Shown: one piece after another, positions 1 through 9,273 of the stretch | Position numbering within the stretch: the stretch's first letter is position 1 | How the letters are laid out: every line of letters starts with the position of its first letter | The notes under the pieces: model-generated | What the model was told of the DNA's origin: nothing | The model's input: only the letters and a program-made list of their open reading frames with translations | Databases searched by the model: none | Program-made: the position numbers and the translations under genes | Origin: Lactifluus volemus | Lineage: Eukaryota > Basidiomycota > Agaricomycetes > Russulales > Russulaceae | Length of the DNA stretch: 64,000 nucleotides | Reading direction: 5' to 3' | NCBI GenBank assembly: GCA_022376515.1 | Contig: WTXI01000004.1 | Span: 1-64,000, forward strand

Positions 1-1732
1 CGTCCTTTTTTAGGAGGTCGGTGAGGGGTCGTGCAATTTCCGCAAACCGGGAATGAAAGGACGATGGTACCCAACACTCCCAGGGTGCTCCGCACGCCAG
101 AGACGGTGCTTTGCTCAGTCGGCCACTCCAGGAGTCCCTGCCTCTTTGTTAGGGTCCAGGGAGATTTTTCCATCTCGACCACGATGCCTAGGTAGTGAAC
201 GCGTGGCTGCTCGAATGACATTTTGCAGCTTTCAGGAAGAAAGACTCGTCCTCGAAGCGCTGTAATACCTGGTGAACGATGGTTCGGTGAAGGCTAAGTC
301 TGCTGCATTCCGGTTCGGGGGTAGCGATAAGAAAGTTGTCCATATAGATGTGGATGAAGTCAGGGTAGGCGTTTAGTAGATCGCGGAAGACGGTGTGCAT
401 GCAACGTTGAAAGGTCCCTGGTGCATTTCGAAGGCCAAGGGCATGACGTTAGGCAGGTAAAGACCGAAGGGGGTATAAAGGCAGCCTTCCATCGGTCTTC
501 CGCCTTAATCCGGATATTGTTGTAACCCCAATGAATGTCAAGGGTAGTGAAGAGTTGTTTGCCTTCCAATTGTTCCAGGATAGTTTCAATACGCGGGAGG
601 GGGTAAACGTCGGGTATGGTCCATTCGTTTACCTTCCGGTAGTCCTGGACCGGGCGTAGGGAGCCGTCTTGTTTCTTCACGAAGAAGAAAGGGGTTGCCC
701 AAGGCGAGTCCCCCTTTTCAATGTAGCCTAGTCGCTCATTTTCATCTATCCATTTGCGCGCTGCCTCCATCTCCGCAGGCTGAGAGGATAGGTTTTACTT
801 TTTATTGTGGTAGGGGCCCCCTCCTTCAACTTGATCTCGTGGTCATCTAAACGAGCTGGGGGGAAGCGATGAGACAGTTCCTCAGAGAAGACCCTCCAGT
901 GGCACCCGTATTCCGTGGGAAGGGAGGAGTCCCCTTGCTGCCGTGGCGCTTTGATGGCCCATTCTGTGGCCACCGAGGTTTTGTTCAGGCCCGTAGGGGG
1001 TATGACTCGTGGTTCGGAGATTTTTGAGACTCCGTTGGGCCATTCCGGGAAGTACTCTGCCCATTGCTACAGCTCGGGGTGCTTGTCTTCTAGATCCTTC
1101 TTCTGGTTTGCTGTTAATTTATCGTCCTGTAGCCGGAGCTTCAGGTGGGCCAACATTTTGCGGGTGTTTTCCCGCTTGACGTCAGCTTGCCGGAGTCGCT
1201 GTTTAGCATGCTCCTCTACTCCTAGGAAGCGGGCCCTAGTGACCGCACGCGTGGCCACCTCGATGGGAAGGTCGTCCCAAGTCATGTTCGTCCAATCGAT
1301 TTTTGGGTTGAAGGCCTTGAGCCAGGTGAAGCCAAAGATTACCCGGTCTTTCCCTAGGTTTGCAACGAGGAATAGCAGTTCTTCGCTCTTGTTTCCTCGG
1401 GTGACATGGAGCATGGCATATCGTGTGACTGCACCGCTCCGGTTGTGTGTTCCGTCCACATTGGTGACTTGCACTGGTATTGGGAGTCGACGGGTGGCAA
1501 TTCCCCACCGGTCCACTGTTCTTTGATCAATAAAGTTCTCGCTTGCCCCACTGTCAACAAGGGCTGCTTCTCCAACCGTTCCACGCATTGATCGAAAGAT
1601 AAAGGGCATGTTTATTGACTTAATGCCTCGATGTCGTACAAACAAGATGCATGGTTGTTCTGCTCCATGCCAGGTTGGCGGACAGGAGCCTAGAGAAAAT
1701 CCTCCCCGTCTTCTTTCTGTAACTCGTCCCAC
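1..1732 (-). pseudogene. Pol of element A: protease and reverse transcriptase, disrupted
   Basis: The -1 frame after gag encodes a retropepsin (active site LVDSGASENFID) and continues to an in-frame TAG at about 1064, after HPEL. The same frame resumes to about 800. Three apparent single-base losses follow, near 785, 478 and 440. RT blocks are still readable across the breaks: DGSLRPVQDYRKVNEW, LFTTLDIHWGYNNIRI, then the palm box YMDN. Ty3/gypsy RTs carry YxDD here, so the second catalytic Asp is changed to Asn, which should abolish polymerisation. The frameshifts may be partly sequence error, but the TAG and the Asn are substitutions. Confidence 0.75.
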
Positions 1733-3624
1733 ACCCTCTCTCGCTCCACTTGGTTCATCTTTCGAAGGTGTTGTGCCACCTCCGCCGGAGCCCCAGGATT
1801 AATGGTGGGCGTGGAGTCTTCCGAAGAGGGGAGTAGGTCGATGAGAGGGGGGTCTCGAGCGGGGGCTTCCTGGTCGTCGTGACCACTCGCCGTCGCATAT
1901 GGCGGGGGCCGTGGTATGTATGCCGGAGGGGGTTGACGCCAGTTCCCTGACCAGGTTCTGGGCTGGGCGTAGGATGTCCTGCTTCCAGACTGCTGCCCAC
2001 TTTGCTGTCCTCCCCTAGCGGGTTGGGAGGCACGCCTAGAGGGTTGTCCCTTGGGGCAATTTTTGACAAAATGGCCAAATTGTCCACATCCCATGCATCG
2101 GCCTTCTTTACGGAATCTCTCTCGCTGGGCACGAGTTGCCAGGTTAGCTTCGGTGTGGGCAGTGTCAATGTCCATGGCGAAGGGGTCCCTCCTGGGCTGC
2201 GAGGGTCTCGGGGGCAGTCCTATCCCTCTTCTCAGTTGTTCCTGAGTCAGGGCTGGTCGGCTTGGCTGGCCTGGTCGCTGCCCCAAAAGGGCCGTCCTAG
2301 CCTTGTGTCGGTTGTTCTGGTTCCTAGCGTCTCGTTCCCACTGGTCTAGGGTGGTAGGCCAGGTCTCTTGGTTAAGGATAGCTTTCTTTAGTTCGTGTTT
2401 CAGTCCTGCTTGGAATAGGTCCATAGTTCCGGCATCGTTTCGTGACCATCCGGCTTGCTTGACTAAGGTTTCAAAACCTGCAATGTACGTATCGACGTCG
2501 TCATTAACCATCTTATGGTCCTTGAGTTTCTCGTAGGCGCGCTGTTTCTTATTTGAGTCGGTAAAGGCGTCTTTGAATGCCTGTTCGAACTCAGTCCAGA
2601 TGGCCTCGTCATTGTGCGGGTGCGTGGTGCCTTCCAGTTTTGTCAACTGCTCCTCTTGCCAATCATTGACCCTCTCTCCTTTGATATAGCTGAGGGCCAT
2701 GAGGACTCGGTTAAATGGGTTACTCATTTCGTCGCTGTTCCGGTTTATGAGTTTCCACTGTTTAAACTCTTTTAAGAAGAGGTCGCTCCTGTTTCGATCT
2801 CCATAGAAGATTGAGGGGGCCAGCCCTTTCAATCCTCCAGTCCCTGGGTTCGTAGGGGCGGTAGTGGTGGCGGTGATAGTGCTCCCCACATGAGCTGTTC
2901 TTTGGCTAGAGGAAGAGGCGGCGGCGACTGGTATGGGAGGTAGCCCACTAGGGGTACTGGGGGCGGCTTGAGAGGAGAGTAGCGGGGGAAGGAGGCTCCC
3001 TCCCTGTTGGTAGAGGTCATAGACTTGTGAGGATATTCGCTGTGCCATTTCGGGCGGTTGTTCGGGGGTAAGAGGATGGGTTCCTTGTAGAGTAACGATG
3101 GCACTAGTAGCTGCGGCGAGGGTATCGTCCACGAGGGGGTTTGGTTGTTGCTGGGGAGAGGCTGGAGGTTCTTCCTCGGCCTCTGAGTCGGAAGAGTTTG
3201 AGTTTGAGACGCCGAAACGCCCTGGTGGCCTAGGGGATCGGTACGCGGGGTGCTCCCTGTCAGTTTCTCTCCAGTAGCCTAAGCCTGCTGCAGAGCAATG
3301 TATGGGTTGTAAGAGGTTTCCTGAGCGGGTTCGGAAGATGTTTCCTTCTGGGTCTGGTTCGATGAGATACCAGGAGTTGTTTATGAATTCACAAAAGTCG
3401 TTGAGTAGATTTCCTCGTCCGTCGCGGGTGGTAACCTGATAGGCTCCCCTTCCAACGTCTGGGTTGATCAAGATCCACTGAGCAACGCCTTTTACGTGTG
3501 CAGGTAGGCCGTCTCTGATTCGAAGGGGGATATAAGTCCAATGATTATTGTCAGGGATCGGGGCGTTTAAGGACGTGTTGCCTGAACTGCTGCTGCTTCT
3601 GGTACTCCTAGTAGTACCAGTAGC
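1690..3624 (-). CDS. Gag polyprotein of element A
   Basis: The structural capsid/nucleocapsid protein of a Ty3/gypsy element, which packages element RNA in cytoplasmic particles. The frame is open from a TAA near 3625 to the TAG at 1690. No ATG occurs in its first part, so translation may start at a non-ATG codon or by frameshifting from the overlapping coiled-coil frame. The N-terminal part contains DGLPAHVKG, matching DDLPAHVKG in element B gag. A Ser/Pro/Gln-rich middle is followed by the retrotransposon-gag capsid region (around IFYGDRNRSDLFLKEFKQW) and one CCHC knuckle, CMGCGQFGHFVKNC. The C-terminus is acidic. The reading frame is intact, in contrast to pol. Confidence 0.8.
   Translation of the reverse strand, partial: ATGTTRSTRSSSSSGNTSLNAPIPDNNHWTYIPLRIRDGLPAHVKGVAQWILINPDVGRGAYQVTTRDGRGNLLNDFCEFINNSWYLIEPDPEGNIFRTRSGNLLQPIHCSAAGLGYWRETDREHPAYRSPRPPGRFGVSNSNSSDSEAEEEPPASPQQQPNPLVDDTLAAATSAIVTLQGTHPLTPEQPPEMAQRISSQVYDLYQQGGSLLPPLLSSQAAPSTPSGLPPIPVAAASSSSQRTAHVGSTITATTTAPTNPGTGGLKGLAPSIFYGDRNRSDLFLKEFKQWKLINRNSDEMSNPFNRVLMALSYIKGERVNDWQEEQLTKLEGTTHPHNDEAIWTEFEQAFKDAFTDSNKKQRAYEKLKDHKMVNDDVDTYIAGFETLVKQAGWSRNDAGTMDLFQAGLKHELKKAILNQETWPTTLDQWERDARNQNNRHKARTALLGQRPGQPSRPALTQEQLRRGIGLPPRPSQPRRDPFAMDIDTAHTEANLATRAQRERFRKEGRCMGCGQFGHFVKNCPKGQPSRRASQPARGGQQSGQQSGSRTSYAQPRTWSGNWRQPPPAYIPRPPPYATASGHDDQEAPARDPPLIDLLPSSEDSTPTINPGAPAEVAQHLRKMNQVERERVWDELQKEDGEDFL
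1696..1702 (-). promoter_or_regulatory. Candidate -1 frameshift site, element A gag-pol
   Basis: On the minus strand the heptamer GGATTTT is read G GAT TTT in the gag frame, then CTC TAG. The -1 frame is open through it into the protease (GFSLGS). GGAUUUU is a known -1 slippery heptamer in a plant RNA virus. Equivalent sites occur in elements B and D. Confidence 0.5.
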
Positions 3625-4515
3625 GCAACCTTATAATAGCGGTAGGCGTTGAGTTTGGGCTGGTGGTGTGGGGCAAACTGTGGGTATTCCCTGATGTATT
3701 GTTCAATGAATTCGATCTCCCGTGTGATGTCGGCGAGTTCGTCGAGGGTGGATTGGATAAAACGGAGGCGGTCTACTTCTTCCTGTAAATCCTGGATCTG
3801 CTGGCTAGTTTCAAGACGGATCTCTTCTTCGTTCTCTGTCAGAGACTGAGGGTCTACTCGTTCGTAGGGGTTTGGGTTAGGTGGTCGAGACGTCGTGTGA
3901 GGTTTTCTCTGCGGTGAATGAGGATCCCAACAGCAAAGGCAATTATCCCTCCTGGGTCCGGGTGCTGTGTGAGGTGAATAAGGAGTAGGTCGAGGCTTTC
4001 TTCAACGTCGAAGAGTTCTGAGATAGTCTCGTCAATGAGAGCAGTGGTATTCTCAGTCAATGGTGACGTCGGTTCTGTTATATTCGAGGATATGTTGGAG
4101 GAAGAAACGGTATTGTTCAAGGAGGTGGATGGTGTTCTCGAAGAAGGTGACGAGTTCTGGTTCCTCTTCACGTAGAGAGGTGAAGAGGAGTAGGTCAGTA
4201 TGGACCCACTCAAGTTCTAGGCGGATGTGGAAGATAAGGTCCCTTGGTTGACTTCGCAAGCGGTGGTTAAAGAGGTAGGGTCTGAGGTTGGCCCTGTTTA
4301 AAAGGGGAGTCCTTTCAGGTGCTTGCGGTCTTTCTGGGTGATCGGGTGCGTGTGAGGGATCTATCTTTTGGTGTGGTAGCGGCAGCGGTCTTCCTTGCAG
4401 AAACACTCGTGCTGAAGAGCGTGGATGTGGGTGTAATGTACCTTCTTCCCTGGTATGAACTCGTGGAAGGCGTGGGTGGTGTACGGTGGTCCTCGAAGTA
4501 GGGCTCGGAGGTCAA
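3567..4515 (-). other. Leader of element A with overlapping small reading frames
   Basis: Between the LTR and gag lie four overlapping minus-strand frames: 4515-4315 (66 aa), 4406-4053 (117 aa), 4213-3854 (119 aa), and an open frame from about 3900 to a TAA at 3567. The last is rich in E, Q, L and R with heptad-like spacing (for example ETSQQIQDLQEEVDRLRF) and looks like a coiled coil. It has no clear Met and overlaps the first part of the gag frame, which lies in its -1 frame. Element B has a comparable short acidic, helical ORF just before gag, so a small pre-gag protein may be a family trait. I do not recognise a domain in the other three. Confidence 0.4.
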
Positions 4516-4778
4516 AGGTAGGAGGGGGAACGGGAGTGATGGGTTCCTGGGGGAGTCGAAGGGGTTTCCTTATACGAGGTATGATGACTAAGGGTGACAG
4601 GGGTCTTGGTAGGGCACAGGGTTCTTCCTCTGGGTGCGACAGTGCGACGGGGTTCTTCCTCTTCCTTCACTTATAAGGGCACGTAGCTCCTTCACAAGTG
4701 GAGGGTCAACTTTGGTGATGAGTGAGTGGACGTAGCTATTGGTTTGAAGACCAACTGAGGTCTTGTAGGGTTTAGGGT

Positions 4779-5366
4779 TGTTTACGAGACTTCGCTTTTG
4801 TCAAGGCTCAGAGGGGCCTTGGCGCACGACTGTGCTGTGACAGTGATCGAGGAGGGCTGAGCGTGGCACTAAGCCTCAGCACGACGAGGATCACACAAGT
4901 TCTTCCCTTGGCTTTACTATAGAGGAGAGCGTCGCGCTGACGGATGCACTCTACTGTATCGTCAAAGAAGAGGTCAAGGGCAATCACAAGACGAGACTAA
5001 GTCTTGGATGACAACGGTCAGGAGGTCTGACAGAAGGGAAGGAGGGTTCAACTAGTCTGATTGCAGACGAAGCGAAGTCTAAGGAGACAAGCTACAATGG
5101 ACCGGTTTATATACTCCTAGGGTGTGATGCTGAGTCATAGAGTCCCAGGCATGTCACAGCGTGACATGCCTCCTAAATAATATATCGTAGATCGAACGGA
5201 GAAACTACGGAGATCTACGGAGATTCTTCGGAAAGATCCAGGGATCTGTATCGTACACGGAAAGATCCAAAGATCCGTATCGTAGATTGTCTCGGAACAA
5301 AGCGAAAAAGATACCCACAATCGCGTGGGGCCAACACATAAGCAGATCACGTGCCGAACCGTAACA
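4779..5366 (-). repeat. Probable 5' LTR of element A
   Basis: The right end reads CCGTAACA on the plus strand, so the minus-strand LTR begins TGTTACGG, as in element B. A minus-strand TATA box (GTATATAAACC) lies near 5104-5114. The inner boundary is an inference: the sequence TGTTTACG at 4779 would give an AACA terminus. I see no second copy in the window, so the length (588 bp) is tentative. Confidence 0.5.
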
Positions 5367-5378
5367 GACGGGAGGTAA

Positions 5379-5829
5379 TGTTACGGATTCATCTAGACCT
5401 CTGCCCCCCTGTTACCTCATGTTTTTCATTTCCGTCTACATTCTCGCTTACGGACAGAGCCTCACCTTGTACGACACAGAACAGCGTGTTCATGACTCAC
5501 AGTGACTCTTATGATATCATTAGCCTAGAACTTCGATGACGTCGTAGTTAGACCCAGGCTCATGACATCATTACTGATGTCACTCGCCCTTTGCCCTGTA
5601 CAGTATATAAGACCTCTCGACTTGTGTCCTTGCTCTCCAGCTTGGACTTCCCTCCAATACTAGCCTCTTGAACCCCCTCACAAACTCCCCTTGTGATCTC
5701 CTTTCTTTTCTCTCTTGAAGCCCTCTAAGTGCTATAACTTAGCTAGACCCAACTTAGACTCGCGTCTCTGTTGGTCCCTCCTGAACACTTGATCCTATCT
5801 TAGGAACTAGGAACAGCTAGTCCCTAACA
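5379..5829 (+). repeat. LTR of the element B family, inverted relative to B
   Basis: It runs TGTTACGG...CCCTAACA on the plus strand with a TATA box (TATATAAG) at 5604-5611. It is the reverse complement, with few differences, of the LTR at 19904-20357. B's coding strand is minus, so its 3' LTR should begin TGTTACGG on the minus strand next to pol. Here the opposite end abuts pol. Only 12 bp (5367-5378) separate it from the LTR of element A. It carries TGACTCA at 5493 and CRE-like TGACATCA/TGATGTCA at 5563 and 5575. Confidence 0.85.
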
Positions 5830-7309
5830 GAGGTCCTGGATGACCTGGACGTCGACTTGGGCGATTGCTGCGAGGAAGTCCCTATCCTCGGGGCTGTAGA
5901 CCGCTACTGGGCGGCGAGGAGTAGTGGGAGAAGAGTTATTGGAGGAGGAAGACATCGGAGGAGAGACTTGGATAGACCGGATGATGGTTCTTCTCCCTCC
6001 CTTTGGCTTCGCTTTTATGTCTTCTGCGAGCGCCTTCTTCAGATGTTTTCGGGTGAATTCCTTGAGGCAATCTGGGGCACGGATATTTCCTTCCGGTTCC
6101 CAGGTGTCATGTGCCTCGCTGTAGCCCTTCCATTGAACTCTATATTGACGCTTCCTATTGTTCTTGCCTCCACTCCACCGCATGTCGAGGATTTGATCCA
6201 CCTCGTACTCCGTTTCACCTTCGATCAGGTCAGGTGGTGGTTCTTCAAAGTTCTCACCGTGTTCCTCCGTCTCCTTATATGGTGAGAGGAGAGAGGCGTG
6301 GAAGACATCGTGTATTTTCCACGAGGTAGAGAGTCGCAGTTTGAAGACCACCGGTGACACGACTTTGGTCACAAGGAAGGGTCCGTGCCGTTTATTGCTT
6401 AGTTTAGCAGTGGGGTGCGTCGTCTTCAGATTAGTCCCTTCTAGCCAGACCTTCTCACCTTCATGGAAGGGCCTGTAGTTACGTTGTCCCTTCTTCCTCT
6501 GGGCGTAGCGTTGCAACGTGTTTTGAGTGGCTCTGATCGATCGTTGAGCTTGCTCTCTTACACGTTCCAGGATGCGCTGTCTATCCTCCAGAAGGGGGAC
6601 GTTGGTGGTGATCGGCTGGTCAGGTAGAGAGGGCGTGTGTCCCATGAGGAGTTCGAACGGTGTCTTGTTCGTGGTGGCGTTAGGCCACGACCTTTGTACA
6701 TATTGCGCCATGGGTAACCAGGTAGCCCAGTCGTCTTGTTCATAATTCCCATAGATCCTTAAGTACTGCTCCAGCCATTGGTTAGTTCATTCCGATTGTC
6801 CGTCCGTCTGCGGGTGATAAGCCGTACTGAGGTTCTGAGCTGACCCCAGTATTCGACAGAGTTCTCGCGCGAAGTTGGCAGTGAAGCGAGGGTCTCGGTC
6901 CGAGATGACCTTTCTAGGGGCGCCATAGTGGGGGAATACGTGTTCGGCGTACAGGGAGGCTACTTCTGGTGCATCTATGGTTTTGTTACAGGGGAGGAAG
7001 ACGGCTGCTTTGGTGCAGTCGTGGTCGGTGATCGTGAGGATAGAATCGTATCCTTTTGATAGAGGCAGGTCGGTTATCAGGTCTAGGGCTATGGTTTCAA
7101 AGGGGGCAGCGTTTCATTCTGTGGTGATGGGGAAGACAGGGATCTTGGGTTTGGTGGTGCGGCTCTTAGTTGCTTGACAGATGGTGCATCCTTGCACATA
7201 GTTTTTGACGAATTGTTTGATGTTGGGCCACCAGTAATCACGTGTGACAAGCAGGTAGGTGTAAAAAATTCCGGGGTGTCCTGCCGTTTGGTGGTCATGG
7301 TAGTGAGTA
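5824..7309 (-). pseudogene. Pol of element B, 3' part: integrase with chromodomain
   Basis: The frame begins at the insertion junction inside the integrase zinc domain (HYHDHQTAGHPG ... CTICQATK, an HHCC pattern). It continues through the catalytic core ([30 protein letters not shown], giving D, D, E) and ends with a chromodomain (EYEVDQILDMR ... YRVQWKGYSEAHDTWEPE). Two in-frame TGA codons lie near 7116 and 6786. The second falls where GQSERTNQ is usual, so it fits CGA to TGA. From 6711 to the stop, 295 codons are uninterrupted. The stop codon lies inside the first bases of the adjoining inverted LTR. Confidence 0.85.
7305..7309. repeat. Target site duplication GAGTA, left copy
   Basis: Five bases directly left of the LTR at 7310. 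They match the five bases right of 15579 exactly. Five-base duplications are typical of Ty3/gypsy integration. Confidence 0.9.
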
Positions 7310-7905
7310 TGTTAAGGTTCCAAGTGGGACCTTTGTACGAAGTGTACGTTCGTTCGTGAAGTCAAGAACTTAGACGTGCAAGTCAAGATCAAGGTTTCGA
7401 TAAAGATGAGACTTAGTAAACGACTAAGTCAAGAGCGTTTCAGAGGTCAAGGGCTTTGGGCTTAGGGATAAGACCAAAGTGTCAAGAAGTCGAAGAGCGT
7501 GATGTCAAGAGGGTTCTCTCAGGTCTGATGCTTCTAGGCAAGCAAGGTTCTAATAGATAGAAGACTTGGATTGCGAAACAAAACTGAGACTTAAGGTCTC
7601 TGGGTAAAAAGTACAGGGTTTATATAGAAAGAAACGAAGCTATGTACACAGCCGTAGGGGCTGTGACCTTCGTACAGCTTTCAGGGTTTGAAACACGTTT
7701 CAGGAATCAGCAAGTCATCCTGTACATGTGGCTGTTGCTTGAGGCTGTACGGTGCTGTGCAAAGCTGTACCGTGAGAAAGATAAGTAAGCGATCTGAAAC
7801 AAAGCGATCGGCAGTCCATTCACATAAGCAAGGGAGTCAGCGGAAATGAGTCATCAGTCCGAAATCGTATAGTATGAGTCAGCAAACACGTGTTAGTCCA
7901 TAACA
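7310..7905 (-). repeat. LTR1, left outer LTR of composite element
   Basis: 596 bp, TGTTAAGG...CCATAACA on the plus strand. A minus-strand TATA box (TATATAAA) lies at 7619-7626. Two TGAGTCA sites lie at 7847 and 7875, in the U3 part. A purine-rich tract on the minus strand (GACGGGGGATGG, 7906-7917) directly precedes it and could be the plus-strand primer. It is identical to LTR3. Confidence 0.92.
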
Positions 7906-7939
7906 CCATCCCCCGTCTAAGGCGCAGTTCCACCTGCGT

Positions 7940-8669
7940 TCATTCACGGTCAGCAGCATAGTCCCAGTCACTCATCTCCGCGTTGATCCAGCCAGACGTG
8001 GAGCGATCGACACCATGGCCATACCAGAGGTAAGCCTTCTTGTCGTCAGTGTACGGGCACGACCAATGCCAGTGAGGATGTTCTAAGGGGACTCTACAAG
8101 AGTCTCCGAACTTGCATTGCTGGTGGGGTTCATGACATGAAGGGCCTGGATGGCCGTAGTCAGCACACCACTCACACCAGTCGTGGAGGGGGCACTCGAC
8201 GTAGAGGTGCCCGGGGTTTCGTCGCTTGCATCGACCACAATAGGGCGTGTGCGTGATCCTGGCTGCGGCACTATCAGCGGCGGTTCCACTGCTACTATTG
8301 ACGACCCGTTCCATGCAAGTCTTGCAGTGAAGGGAATGCGTGCTGTCATGAATTGGACTCCTTGGCCACTCGTCGTCGTCAATGTTGCCGTCATTATCAA
8401 ATGCCCATCCGAGTTCGTCGTCCTGGATAGGGGAGACAGATGAGGCGGGCGAGTCGCGGACGTTAGAGGCCGGTGAGCTTAGTAAGGAGGGTAGTTGGTT
8501 GTTTGGCGGGGAGGGGGCGGCGTCGCTCCGCGGGAGTCCACCAAAATCGGGGAGGTTCTCGTGCCACGTTGGCGATGCGAGGATGGGGAGTGAGGTCCGC
8601 GGGTGGTCGGAGGTAGGTGTGAGGTAGTCCCAAAGCGAACTCGTCGGTTTGGGTTGTTGTATGGCCCAT
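7940..8669 (-). CDS. Zinc-knuckle protein of the short unit, in three frames
   Basis: Three minus-strand frames follow one another: 8669-8463 (ATG at the LTR2 edge), 8400-8083, and 8314-7940. Each step is a shift a single missing base would produce, so this may be one protein of roughly 240 residues. The last part is Cys/His rich: CGRCKRRNPGHLYVEC (CX2CX6HX4C, a stretched knuckle), CEWCADYGHPGPSC (an exact CX2CX4HX4C knuckle), and CKFGDSC followed by several His and a Cys. It ends with a Trp/Asp-rich tail. It could be the nucleocapsid end of a non-autonomous element's gag, or an accessory protein. I recognise no pol domains here and cannot name a function. Confidence 0.5.
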
Positions 8670-9273
8670 TGTTAAGGTTCCAAGTGGGACCTTTGTACGA
8701 AGTGTACGTTCGTTCGTGAAGTCAAGAACTAGACTTGCAAGACGTGCAAGTCAAGATCAAAGGTTCGATAAAGACGAGACTTAGTAAACGACTAAGTCAA
8801 GAGCGTTTCAGAGGTCAAGGGCTTTGGGCTCAGGGTGAGACCAAAGTGTCAAGAAGTCGTGAAGAATGATGTCAAGAGGGTTCTCTCAGGTCGAATGCTT
8901 CTAGGCAAGACAAGGTTCTAATAGATAGAAGGACTTGGATTGCGAAACAAAACTGAGACTTAAGGTCTCTTTGGGCAAAATACAGGGTTTATATAGAAAG
9001 AAACGAGGCTCTGTACACAGCCGTAAGGGCTGTGACCTTCGTACAGCTTTCAGGGTTTGAAACATGTTTCAGGAATCAGCAAGTCATCCTGTGCATGTGG
9101 CTGTTGCTTGAGGCTGTACGGTGCTGTGCAAAGCTGTACCGTGAGAGAAATAAGTAAGCGATCTGAAACAAAGCGATCGGCAGTCCATCCACATAAGCAA
9201 GAGAGTCAGCAGAATGAGTCATCAGTCCGAAAACGTATAGTATGAGTCAGCAAACACGTGTCAGTCCATAACA
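8670..9273 (-). repeat. LTR2, internal diverged LTR
   Basis: 604 bp, same ends as LTR1 and LTR3 but with many substitutions and small indels. It serves as the apparent 3' LTR of the gag-pol unit and the 5' LTR of the short zinc-knuckle unit. The D pol frame runs 22 codons into it before stopping at 9206. Confidence 0.92.

Larger units (their letters stand above)
1..5366 (-). mobile_element. Ty3/gypsy element A, degraded, left end cut by window
   Basis: Read on the minus strand, the order is LTR, small leader reading frames, gag with a CCHC zinc knuckle, aspartic protease, then reverse transcriptase up to the window edge. RNase H and integrase would lie to the left of position 1. The first bases still encode the segment just after the RT palm (FAEIARPLTDLLKK), so the element clearly continues. 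RT is interrupted by several frame changes and one in-frame TAG, and the YxDD box reads YMDN. Gag is still one long open frame. Confidence 0.85.

Noticed and set aside
3649..3849. Plus-strand frames within element A leader and elsewhere in the retroelement block
   Set aside because: They are antisense shadows of the minus-strand element genes, with unlikely composition.
4770..4784. TAGGGTTTAGGG, telomere-like, next to the element A LTR
   Set aside because: Only two imperfect units. It probably belongs to the LTR junction and does not indicate a chromosome end.
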